NCBI RefSeq assembly: GCF_008806775.1
Contig: NZ_WAEM01000001.1
Coordinates: 248,001 to 312,000, forward strand
Direction: 5' to 3'
Origin: Flavobacterium luteum
Lineage (GTDB): Bacteria > Bacteroidota > Bacteroidia > Flavobacteriales > Flavobacteriaceae
Length of the DNA: 64,000 nt
Shown: positions 35,547 through 42,122 of the stretch, piece after piece
Layout of the letters: every line of letters begins with the position of its first letter
How positions within the stretch are numbered: position 1 is the stretch's first letter
Position numbers and translations under genes: made by a program
Notes under the pieces: model-generated
Database searches by the model: none
What the model saw: the letters and a program-made list of their open reading frames with translations, nothing else
Told to the model about the DNA's origin: nothing

Positions 35547-36296
35547 CTAGGTCACCTCTACCACATGCAGCACATTGAAAGCGCCGTTTTTTAGCAAATA
35601 GTTCACCCCATTTACCCGCTGAAAAAATTCAATTGCAAGCAAATGAATCGCGGTGCCACTTCCTGTAGGCACAGCATCAGGAGTTAGAGTAGGAGCCACT
35701 AGCACCGGTTCAATGGCAATAATTTCAACAGGACTGTAAGCAATGTCAGAATCACCACTCGCAAAATCCAATTTCAAAAAGGCACTTTGCAAACTAAAAT
35801 GGGTCGCCCCATCAGGGTAACGCACTTGGTCTGTCGGTAAAAATTCCGAGATAGCAATACTTCCCGTAGCGGCATCAAGACTCAATGATGACAGCAACAC
35901 GCTTTGCAAAGGAGCATTACTGTTAAAATCAAATCCTTTTAAGATTAGTTTTCCATCGGGTTCCGCAATACCAAAAGCCACTTGCCGGGCGCCACGAACA
36001 TTTACAGAGTCTAAGTTCTTCAACTTAGCCATCACTGCCAAAAGCCTACTCGACATTCTTCTGTCTTTCGCTTTAAATACCATTCCGCCCAAAGCCATGC
36101 GCAACAGTTTCCCAGACTGGGCACTGTGGGCAAATTCAGCTCCGTTTTCACGAGTCCTGATAAACGCAGGATCGTTCATTATGCGTTGTTTGCTAACACC
36201 TCCTCGGGTGCGCACTAAGAGGCCATCGGCGCTCTTGTAAAACGTTAGATTCTCTAACGTACCTTGTATCTTTAAGATACCATCTTGTTTTGCCAT
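35547..36296 (-). CDS. Conserved unknown protein, module L (paralogue of 38734-39492)
   Basis: 249 residues from ATG 36296. The paralogue starts MARQKG and this MAKQDG, so the longer TTG start at 36329 is not used; a promoter at 36327-36356 would lie inside it. The N-terminal 110 residues match best (FYKSADGLLVRTRGG and DPAFIRTRENGAEF versus FYKTQDGHLAREKGG and DPAFQRTRENGSEF); both end NGAFN. No known domain. Base composition is visibly richer in G+C than the neighbours, which suggests transfer. Possibly a structural, phage-derived protein; function unknown. Confidence 0.7.
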   Translation of the reverse strand: MAKQDGILKIQGTLENLTFYKSADGLLVRTRGGVSKQRIMNDPAFIRTRENGAEFAHSAQSGKLLRMALGGMVFKAKDRRMSSRLLAVMAKLKNLDSVNVRGARQVAFGIAEPDGKLILKGFDFNSNAPLQSVLLSSLSLDAATGSIAISEFLPTDQVRYPDGATHFSLQSAFLKLDFASGDSDIAYSPVEIIAIEPVLVAPTLTPDAVPTGSGTAIHLLAIEFFQRVNGVNYLLKNGAFNVLHVVEVT

Positions 36297-36326
36297 GATA
36301 AATGGGTTTTTAATTAAACAATACCC

Positions 36327-36356
36327 CAAAAGTACAGGGTAATTTACTAGCCCAAA
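36327..36356 (-). promoter_or_regulatory. Promoter TTTG-N18-TACTTTTG of module-L gene
   Basis: On the minus strand TTTG (36353-36356) is followed after 18 nt by TACTTTTG (36327-36334), a TAnnTTTG -7 box. It gives a leader of about 25 nt before ATG 36296. Confidence 0.55.
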
Positions 36357-36470
36357 GTCGTTTATCCCCTTTAGGAAGTTTATTTCTAATTTAGCATCAC
36401 AATATCCTTTAAGCCTCTTTTAAACCCAATATTCCCCAAAAATCCCATATAGATACAAACAGAAACGTCA

Positions 36471-36526
36471 GGACACTTTTAGTCACTTTAGCCCTTTTTA
36501 GTCACAAAAGGACACTTTCTACCACT
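36471..36526. repeat. Array of GTCA-type boxes about 10 bp apart, module L
   Basis: Boxes GACA (36472), GTCA (36482), GCCC (36491), GTCA (36501), GACA (36511) and ACCA (36521) follow each other at steps of 9-10 bp, i.e. on one face of the helix, about 180 nt upstream of the module-L gene. A matching array lies before the module-R gene at 38558-38600. Confidence 0.55.
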
Positions 36527-36604
36527 TCAAAAAAAAGAAACATCCCCAACCAAAGAAACAAGAAACCCAGAACCACAAACGGTAGCTCAACTCACGTCAT
36601 CACA

Positions 36605-36672
36605 CCGTCAGTTCGAGTGATTCAAAAAACCGCTTCTTGCTGTTTTTTGAATTGTATCGAGAACATAAGTTC
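36605..36672. repeat. Flavobacterial dispersed hairpin repeat
   Basis: GTCAGTTCGAGTGATTCAAAA followed by a loop and GTTTTTTGAATTGTATCGAG: arms GTTCGAG/TCGAGAAC-like and ATTCAAAAAAC/GTTTTTTGAAT form an imperfect hairpin. The GTCAGTTCGAGTG...TATCGAGAAC frame recurs in many Flavobacterium intergenic regions. Confidence 0.6.
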
Positions 36673-36735
36673 GTAATGATGCTAGTTTAACTGAAAACAA
36701 ATCCCAAGAATACCTTAAGCATACCAAAGGCATAC

Positions 36736-36756
36736 CAAAGGCATAGATAGTGTATG
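36736..36756. repeat. 21-bp inverted repeat, left arm
   Basis: CAAAGGCATAGATAGTGTAT plus one more base is exactly the reverse complement of 38418-38438, which covers the start codon and leader of the module-R regulator. Just before it, GCATACCAAAG is repeated in tandem (36718-36741). The two arms bracket the space between the mirrored modules. Confidence 0.75.
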
Positions 36757-37017
36757 TGGAGTGTATGTAAAAGGCATTAGCGATTAAATGAAAAGTAAAA
36801 AAAAGAAATTAACAATTTATAAAGCTATTTTACTGAACCTCTTGATAGTAAAGTTTTCAAATAAGCATTCAAGTAGTTTAATTTAAAGTATTGATTAATA
36901 GTTATTTAATATTTAAAATATTATTTTTTTATGTCTTTTTGATAAAATAAATGAGAAGTAGAGGAAAACTCACAGTTTTTATTTTTACGAAAATGTAGTT
37001 TTTTGTTAATAAGTTCG

Positions 37018-37049
37018 TTTGCAAGCAAATACAATACATTATAAATTTG
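37018..37049 (+). promoter_or_regulatory. Promoter TTTG-N20-TAAATTTG of regulator L
   Basis: TTTG at 37018-37021 and TAAATTTG at 37042-37049 with the ideal 20-nt spacer: a near-consensus Bacteroidota housekeeping promoter. Start site expected near 37055, about 60 nt before the regulator ATG. Confidence 0.75.
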
Positions 37050-37116
37050 TACTGTAATCCTCAAATTTACAAAAACATGAAAACAAGAGAAAGAAGCCTA
37101 AACTATTTATTAAATA

Positions 37117-37323
37117 ATGCTAATGGGAAATTTTCCACGAAGACTATGCATAAGGTCTAAAGATATATGCAACATTACAGGCTATTCCATGAAAAAAGCT
37201 CGTGAAATAATTAATGATATTAAAGTCTTTCATAAGAAAGAAAAACATCAAATTGTTACCGTTCACGAATTTTCAAAATACATGGGAATACCAGTAGAAC
37301 AAATTGAGCCCTTCATCAATTAA
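37117..37323 (+). CDS. Small putative regulator, module L (paralogue of 38217-38420)
   Basis: 68 residues. RRLCIRSKDICNITGYSMKK through IPVEQIEPFIN matches the module-R protein KRLCIYPKDIQRITGKSYRQ through EQVEPLI. The pattern (short strand, helix-turn-helix-like KDIxxITG, second helix) suggests a DNA-binding mini-protein, though no family is recognised. It is divergent from the module-L unknown gene, as its paralogue is from module R. Confidence 0.6.
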   Translation: MLMGNFPRRLCIRSKDICNITGYSMKKAREIINDIKVFHKKEKHQIVTVHEFSKYMGIPVEQIEPFIN

Positions 37324-37916
37324 TGCTGTACAACACAGCAAGCAGTCTATAATAAACCTACATTCACTATCGGATGATAATTCTTGGCTCTAGTAGTTTC
37401 TCAATAGAATAATTAGAAAGCAGTCATTTTTCCCTCCAAAAAGAAGCAACTGCCATCAGTGCTACTCTTGATCCATAGCAGTTTCCAAACAAATACTTCT
37501 CACAAGAGTTCCAGGCTAATATACAGTCTTAGTCAAATCGATAATCCAAAACAGTCCATCTCTAAAATCACTGCGCTACTTCCTCAAGGAAAACCAGTAC
37601 CTCATAAGCAAATAGGAGCAGTGTCCTTTCATTCTAGTAATAAAAAACCAACTAGTTGCCTAATCGGTTTTCTTTTGCTGAGCAACACGAAAGACTTGTA
37701 AGCTATAATTCTAAATGAAAGCAACGTTTAAAACAAAATTAGCTAAAAATAAGGTCATGCAAAGCCGTATAAAGCCGTTTTTTGTGAAAAGCTTGAAAGA
37801 TATGTGGAATGGAGTTTGTAAGCTAAAAATAGCTTATTCGTAGTATGCTATTGTAAATAAATCTCAAGGCAATGTAGTAAGAGTGTGGGCTAAATGTGGG
37901 GATATTGATTAAACAA
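37324..37916. other. Gap between the mirrored modules, no supported gene
   Basis: AT-rich, with scattered stops. A short ORF at 37715-37843 (42 codons) and one at 37459-37701 have no supporting pattern. The weak hairpin AAAACCAACTAGTTG.. at 37646-37670 may end the regulator transcript. Sequence just before the tRNA scar ends in an open frame ...VVRVWAKCGDID that could be a decayed integrase-type end, unproven. Confidence 0.4.
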
Positions 37917-37954
37917 CAAACCCTAACTAATTGAAAATCAATCGTTAGGGTTTT
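37917..37954. terminator. Hairpin that typically follows a tRNA gene
   Basis: Arms AAACCCTAAC and GTTAGGGTTT around a 16-nt loop, flanked by T-rich sequence. Read on the minus strand it directly follows the tRNA-like 3' end at 37961-37977, as a tRNA terminator would. Confidence 0.65.
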
Positions 37955-37960
37955 AATTTC

Positions 37961-37977
37961 GCGGAGAAAGAGGGATT
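37961..37977 (-). other. tRNA-Ser 3'-end remnant (candidate att scar)
   Basis: On the minus strand AATCCCTCTTTCTCCGC reads as the 3' half of a T-arm, the acceptor strand TTTCTCC and discriminator G of a serine tRNA (whose 5' strand would be GGAGAAA). No complete tRNA precedes it: upstream sequence diverges at once. This is what an integration at a tRNA 3' end leaves. It lies between the two mirrored modules. Confidence 0.6.
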
Positions 37978-38216
37978 TGTTTTCCATTTCTAACCGATTG
38001 ATATATAGATTTTTAATGTCTATTTGAAAACTAGGGTCTCTATTATGCACCTGCTTTTTGCATTGCAAAACTTCGATTAACTTATAGTACAAATGTAGTT
38101 ATATTTTAGGACTTAACGAAGCAATTATAAAGAAAACATTATCAAAAAATGAACTGGTTAATAGTCTGGTTAGCAAATTTCTAAAGTTTAATTTTTAGTA
38201 ATGTTATGTTTCATTT

Positions 38217-38420
38217 CTAACCAATTATCAAAGGTTCTACTTGCTCATATTTTAAACTGGTGTAAACACAAAACTCTTCGATTGATACAAACTCATTTTC
38301 AAGCTTGTTAAGCTCGGTTCTTATCTTTTGCAATAATCTAATGCTTTGTCGATAACTCTTTCCAGTAATGCGCTGTATATCCTTTGGGTAGATACATAAT
38401 CTCTTATTTTCTGTTTTCAT
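38217..38420 (-). CDS. Small putative regulator, module R
   Basis: 67 residues, paralogue of the protein at 37117-37323, starting MKTENKRLCIYPKDIQRITG. Its ATG lies in the 21-bp repeat arm (38418-38438). A CAAAATTA word at 38490-38497 is a good -7 box on the minus strand. The gene points away from the module-R unknown gene, mirroring module L. Function as a repressor of its divergent partner is plausible, unproven. Confidence 0.6.
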   Translation of the reverse strand: MKTENKRLCIYPKDIQRITGKSYRQSIRLLQKIRTELNKLENEFVSIEEFCVYTSLKYEQVEPLIIG

Positions 38421-38438
38421 ACACTATCTATGCCTTTG
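38418..38438. repeat. 21-bp inverted repeat, right arm
   Basis: Reverse complement of 36736-36756. It overlaps the start codon and 5' leader of regulator R, so it may be an autoregulatory or recombination site. Confidence 0.75.
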
Positions 38439-38557
38439 ACTAGGCTTTGACTTACTTTAAAACCCTACAATCCAAATTTTTGTATTGTGCAAAATTAGAA
38501 AAAAAATCCTTTGTCTAATAAACTGCAATTTAAGACTATTTGGGAGGCTCATATATT

Positions 38558-38600
38558 GCCATTTATGGTCATTTCTGCCATTTATGTCACAAAGTGTCAT
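38558..38600. repeat. Array of GTCA/GCCA boxes about 10 bp apart, module R
   Basis: GCCA (38558), GTCA (38568), GCCA (38577), GTCA (38586) and GTCA (38596), steps of 9-10 bp, between the divergent regulator R and the module-R gene. Like the module-L array it would put five binding boxes on one DNA face. Confidence 0.6.
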
Positions 38601-38733
38601 ATTGGATAGGCACGACTTTTTTATTCTGTTTAATTGGCTAAAATTTGTTTAGAAATCATTCAAGATTTAGTTGCAACGAGTAATCGGAATGAAGGAGAAA
38701 AGAAGTGATTTAATAACTTAAATTTTAGGAATT

Positions 38734-39492
38734 ATGGCAAGACAGAAAGGCATAATTAAATTGAAAGGTACTATCGGAGATATTACTTTTTACAAAACCC
38801 AAGACGGACATTTGGCTCGTGAAAAAGGAGGCATTGATGCCAGCAGAATAAAAAGTGATCCTGCGTTTCAAAGAACTCGTGAGAATGGTTCGGAGTTTGG
38901 GAGAGCCGGAAAGGCTGGAAAAGTGCTGAGAACGGCTTTGAGAGCCTTGCTTTTGAATTCTGCTGATGGTAGAATGGTAAGTCGTTTAACGCAGCAAATG
39001 GTTAAAGTTATCCAAGCAGATTTGGTGAGCGAACGAGGTTTGCGTAATGTAATTGATGGTGAAGTTGATTTGCTTGTTGGATTTGAATTCAACATTCGTG
39101 GAAAACTTGGCACTAGCTTGTTTGCTCCATTTGTTGGAACTATTGACAGAGTTGCTGGAGAAATCAAAGTTGACTTGGCATCGTTTATTCCATTGAATAT
39201 GATTGCTGCACCTGGAGGAACTACTCATTTTAAAATCATTTCGGCTGGTGCTGAAATTGATTTTGAGGCTGAAACGTTTATTGAAACTCATTCTGAAACT
39301 GGAATTTTACCTTGGGATGCGACTGCAACCGCAGCTATAAACCAAGTAAATGCGGTTACACCAGCGAGCACAAAACCATTGTTTTTGGCTTTGGGTGTTG
39401 AGTTTTATCAAGAGGTAAATGGCGCAATGTACCCATTAAAAAATGGTGCTTTTAACCCATTAGCGGTTGTGAAAGTTGATGGTGGAGTTTAA
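38734..39492 (+). CDS. Conserved unknown protein, module R (paralogue of 35547-36296)
   Basis: 252 residues. The N-terminus MARQKGIIKLKGTIGDITFY then KTQDGHLAREKGG is the most conserved part. A basic Gly/Ala/Arg-rich stretch (GRAGKAGKVLRTALRALLL) follows, then a beta-rich C-terminal half ending FYQEVNGAMYPLKNGAFNP. No known domain; such genes sit next to DUF5675 and holin-like genes in flavobacteria. Its stop overlaps the next start by 1 nt, so it is the first gene of a short operon. It may be part of a phage-derived (tailocin or contractile) or a lysis set; unproven. Confidence 0.7.
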   Translation: MARQKGIIKLKGTIGDITFYKTQDGHLAREKGGIDASRIKSDPAFQRTRENGSEFGRAGKAGKVLRTALRALLLNSADGRMVSRLTQQMVKVIQADLVSERGLRNVIDGEVDLLVGFEFNIRGKLGTSLFAPFVGTIDRVAGEIKVDLASFIPLNMIAAPGGTTHFKIISAGAEIDFEAETFIETHSETGILPWDATATAAINQVNAVTPASTKPLFLALGVEFYQEVNGAMYPLKNGAFNPLAVVKVDGGV

Positions 39493-39887
39493 TGGAAATC
39501 CATTTAACTAGAACTTATTTCCCTGAAGGAACGAATGGTAAACTCGAATGCGATGGCAAATTGATTTGCAACACAATTGAATTGCCTTGGAAGATGAACG
39601 AAACGAAGGTTTCCTGCATTCCGGAAGGGAAGTATTTTATAAAAAAGCGATACGGTAAGAAATTTCAATGGCATTTGGAGGTTTTGGATGTAAAAAACAG
39701 AAGTTTAATTCTGTTTCACCCTGCCAATAATGCCTTGCAAGAATTGAATGGCTGTATTGCTCCAGTAACAAAACTTTCTGGACCTGGTTTGGGTCTAATG
39801 TCTCGAAAAGCTTTTACCAAATTAAAAGACTTGGTTTATAAAAATTTGGACAGTAAAGAAAGTGTAGAATTGATTGTTCAATCTTAA
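39492..39887 (+). CDS. DUF5675-family protein
   Basis: 131 residues, beta-rich: MEIHLTRTYFPEGTNGKLEC, then CNTIELPWKMNE, IPEGKYFIKKR and a C-terminal helix. These are typical of the DUF5675 family, found in phage-like and mobile regions of Bacteroidota and thought to relate to peptidoglycan-associated functions (L,D-transpeptidase-like fold suggested). It overlaps the previous stop by 1 nt, so translation is coupled. Confidence 0.8.
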   Translation: MEIHLTRTYFPEGTNGKLECDGKLICNTIELPWKMNETKVSCIPEGKYFIKKRYGKKFQWHLEVLDVKNRSLILFHPANNALQELNGCIAPVTKLSGPGLGLMSRKAFTKLKDLVYKNLDSKESVELIVQS

Positions 39888-39896
39888 TTTTAGATT

Positions 39897-40124
39897 ATGA
39901 AAAAAATTATAAATAGAGCTAAAGCTCCAACTCCTAAATTTTTTAAAGTGCTTCGAAATATTGGTTTGGCATTGGCTGCCGTTGGTGGAACGATTTTAGC
40001 AGCTCCAATAGCTTTGCCAGTTGTGGTAACTTCTATCGGAGGTTATTTAGCTGTTGCAGGTGGTGTCGTTTCGGCAGTTAGTCAATTGACTACCACAACG
40101 GAAAAAGCTGATGCAACACAGTAA
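39897..40124 (+). CDS. Holin-like small membrane protein
   Basis: 75 residues. Basic N-terminus (MKKIINRAKAPTPKFFKVLR), then two short Gly/Ala-rich hydrophobic stretches (IGLALAAVGGTILAAPIALP and VVTSIGGYLAVAGGVVSAVS). Position after DUF5675 and before another small membrane gene suggests a holin pair. It overlaps the next gene by 14 nt. Confidence 0.6.
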   Translation: MKKIINRAKAPTPKFFKVLRNIGLALAAVGGTILAAPIALPVVVTSIGGYLAVAGGVVSAVSQLTTTTEKADATQ

Positions 40125-40287
40125 TTCAACTGTAATTGGTACCGCTGGCGGTACATTTTTGAGTGTATTGCCGAATTTGCATTCGGAAGATGTGTTAAAA
40201 ACTGTTATATTAGCTTCTGTTGGTGCGGTTGTCAGTTTTTCAATATCTTTGGTACTCAAATTTTTAATTAAGAAGCACAAAAAATAG
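40111..40287 (+). CDS. Second holin-like small membrane protein
   Basis: 58 residues, begins inside the preceding gene in another frame (14-nt overlap). MQHSNSTVIGTAGGTFLSVL is followed by one strong helix (VILASVGAVVSFSISLVLKF) and a Lys-rich tail (LIKKHKK). The nested start and the strong intrinsic terminator 42 nt later support it as a real gene of the DUF5675 operon. Confidence 0.65.
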   Translation: MQHSNSTVIGTAGGTFLSVLPNLHSEDVLKTVILASVGAVVSFSISLVLKFLIKKHKK

Positions 40288-40328
40288 TCTAATTCTAGTT
40301 GTGGTGACCTTTGGATTAGACATTAATG

Positions 40329-40358
40329 AAGCCCAAACCGCAAGGAATGGGCTTTTTT
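40329..40358 (+). terminator. Intrinsic terminator of the module-R operon
   Basis: AAGCCCA, 12-nt loop, TGGGCTT and a run of six T. It ends the plus-strand operon (39492-40287) and faces the small minus-strand gene at 40363. Confidence 0.9.
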
Positions 40359-40362
40359 AGTT

Positions 40363-40542
40363 TTAAATTTCTTCAAACGCATTAAGTGTAACTTCTAAAA
40401 CTACAACTTCCGAAATACAATTGAAAAGTTGTTGCCATTTTGCGCTGTCAATGGCTTTATTTCTAGTGTCAAATACTCCAAAACATACTCTTGATGCTTT
40501 GCTTTTCCAAACATCGGTTTGGCACAAAATAAATAGCTTCAT
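40363..40542 (-). CDS. Small hypothetical protein
   Basis: 59 residues, MKLFILCQTDVWKSKASRVC then a helix and a terminal strand (VVLEVTLNAFEEI). No family recognised. It lies 25 nt after the DUF6943-like gene on the same strand and is too short to be obvious, but the start is plausible and the frame ends just after the terminator of the convergent operon. Confidence 0.55.
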   Translation of the reverse strand: MKLFILCQTDVWKSKASRVCFGVFDTRNKAIDSAKWQQLFNCISEVVVLEVTLNAFEEI

Positions 40543-40567
40543 TTTCGTTGATTTAAGTTAATAATTA

Positions 40568-40990
40568 CTATTTTCTGCAATACCTGTATAAAATGGCTCT
40601 GCGAAGGTCATTTATAAGCATCATATCCTCTTTGTATTGCTTTTCTTTTTTCTCCAAAAGTTTGAGAGCTGCAACATTTTTCTGGTGCTGCTCGTGTTCC
40701 ACCATCATCAATCTAGATTGTGGATTGAATTCTTTTTTGAAGTCTGGAAGGCGTAAAAACGGAATTACAGAACCAACTAAATGCTGGTGCCAAAATTTTG
40801 TTTGCCATAAACTATAAGCAATGAAAAAAAGGCTTTCGCAGTCTTCCTCGTTTTGAAAAATGATAACAAAACTGTTAGTAAATGGCTCTTTTTGTGGCTT
40901 TCCGCTGTTCATCCCTTTGTTAAGCACAAATAAATGCGGTTTTGAATAAATTGTCCCAACACGATGGGTTTTGATGATGAAATTGGTCAT
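40568..40990 (-). CDS. Hypothetical protein, DUF6943-like
   Basis: 140 residues. MTNFIIKTHRVGTIYSKPHL and FVIIFQNEEDCESLFFIAYS followed by WHQHLVGSVIPFLRLPDF resemble Bacteroidota DUF6943 proteins found with mobile elements. Not membrane-bound. It pairs with the 59-residue gene downstream. No biochemical role known. Confidence 0.55.
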   Translation of the reverse strand: MTNFIIKTHRVGTIYSKPHLFVLNKGMNSGKPQKEPFTNSFVIIFQNEEDCESLFFIAYSLWQTKFWHQHLVGSVIPFLRLPDFKKEFNPQSRLMMVEHEQHQKNVAALKLLEKKEKQYKEDMMLINDLRRAILYRYCRK

Positions 40991-41410
40991 AACATTCGGC
41001 TTAAAAAACTGATTAGATTTTCAATTTTTTCGCGGATTTTCTCTTGAAATGCAGGTGTGCCTCGCTACGCTCGACCTATAAAATTTTTCAAAAGAAAAAA
41101 AAGAAAAAAAGAAAGCCGTCTGTTGAAGTGGAAGGTTTCAGATAAAAAAGTTTTTTAAAAAAAATACTACCCAATACATCATCGGAAGTGTGGGCGTGAA
41201 ATCGGAATTGAGTGTTGATGCGAACCGTTATGGGTGGAGATTTTTTTTTAAACCCGTAGGGCTTGAACTTTTTTTTCTGAATACCTGGAACTTATCTTTG
41301 CTCTCTTTTTTTTTATTTTTTGTTTTGAATATCCAATCGGAATGTTCTTGTTTAATCGGATTTAATCGGAAGTAATAAGAGTTGAAGTGGAAGATGGTCG
41401 TCTTCGGAAA

Positions 41411-41490
41411 GGGTATCAAATTCTTTGGATGGATGAAAAAACCAAATCAAAAAATAAAAATGCTTTTCATCCGGCCAAAGAATTTGATAC
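41411..41490. repeat. Long hairpin 1, ends GGGTATCA / TGATACTC
   Basis: Arms of about 26 nt (GGGTATCAAATTCTTTGG... and ...CCAAAGAATTTGATACTC) with two mismatched positions, and a 28-nt A-rich loop. It shares its outer ends with hairpin 2. Confidence 0.75.
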
Positions 41491-41623
41491 TCTTTCTTGG
41501 ATTTGATTTTTGAGGATGCCTAAGCGTAATTATGAATGGAGAATTATGAATTATGAATTAGGATGTTCAGAAAAATGGGAAGCATCTTCAAAAAACAATG
41601 AAAACACTTACCTAGTGCGTCGG

Positions 41624-41834
41624 CAGAAGCTCAGAGCAAGGGTATCATTTTTTATTTGCTTATTGGGATTTTCTGATTGCTTTTGTGGAAAAGTTGATGC
41701 CATAGACTTGAATGAAAGATAATGCTTAAAGCTTGTAATACTTATTATTAGCAACGGTATGGCATCAGCTTTTCCGCTGAAGCAATTACGTCTTATTTTC
41801 TGGCAAATAAAAAAATGATACTCTTGCTGGCTTC
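41624..41834. repeat. Long hairpin 2, about 80-nt arms, same outer ends as hairpin 1
   Basis: Left arm 41624-41704 and right arm 41758-41834 pair with about three mismatches in four positions matching (outer GCAAGGGTATCATTTTTT with its complement; inner GGAAAAGTTGATGCCATA with TATGGCATCAGCTTTTCC). The loop is about 53 nt. Confidence 0.7.
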
Positions 41835-42038
41835 TCTTGGTTTTGTGGGTGTTTTAAATTGCTTATTTCTATATCGTGAATGTTAGAAATGGAGTTGATA
41901 AGCGATTTACAACACTTACAAAAGCAATGCAAATACTTACCGATTTAAACATCAAGTTGCTAAAAGCAGTTAACGTGAACGTTCTTGAAAGCAATTATAA
42001 CCGTAAATTTCCTATGAAATAGTGAACGTTGTTCAAGA

Positions 42039-42113
42039 CAGTGGCGAAGGACAGCTTTTTTTATTGCCGGCTGGTGCGAGGAAGCAATTAAAAAAGTTGT
42101 CCTAGAGCCACTG
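42039..42113. repeat. Long hairpin 3 at the IS4 insertion site
   Basis: Arms CAGTGGC..AGGACA.CTTTTTT and AAAAAAG.TGTCCT..GCCACTG around a 25-nt loop. The IS4 element inserted directly at its base: its first 10-bp target copy (GGCAAGCGCG) starts at 42113. Confidence 0.7.
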
Positions 42114-42122
42114 GCAAGCGCG

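Larger units (their letters stand above)
40991..42122. other. About 1.1 kb without genes, rich in long hairpins
   Basis: No ORF here has a supported start or known pattern. T-rich tracts and GGAATTATG-type repeats alternate with three long imperfect inverted repeats (41411-41490, 41624-41834, 42039-42113). A copy of ATTATGAATTATGAATTA runs at about 41533-41560. Confidence 0.6.

Noticed and set aside
36297..36329. TTG start for the module-L unknown protein
   Set aside because: The paralogue starts with MARQKG and this gene has MAKQDG at 36296; the promoter lies upstream of it.
37459..37701. 80-codon ORF in the module gap
   Set aside because: Low-complexity, no promoter or family pattern; the base composition does not fit a gene.
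37715..37843. 42-codon ORF with a basic start
   Set aside because: Plausible as a short peptide but has no homologue pattern and no promoter. Left as a note in the gap entry.
41190..41375. ORF in the hairpin-rich region
   Set aside because: T-rich, generated by runs of T; no start or codon pattern.
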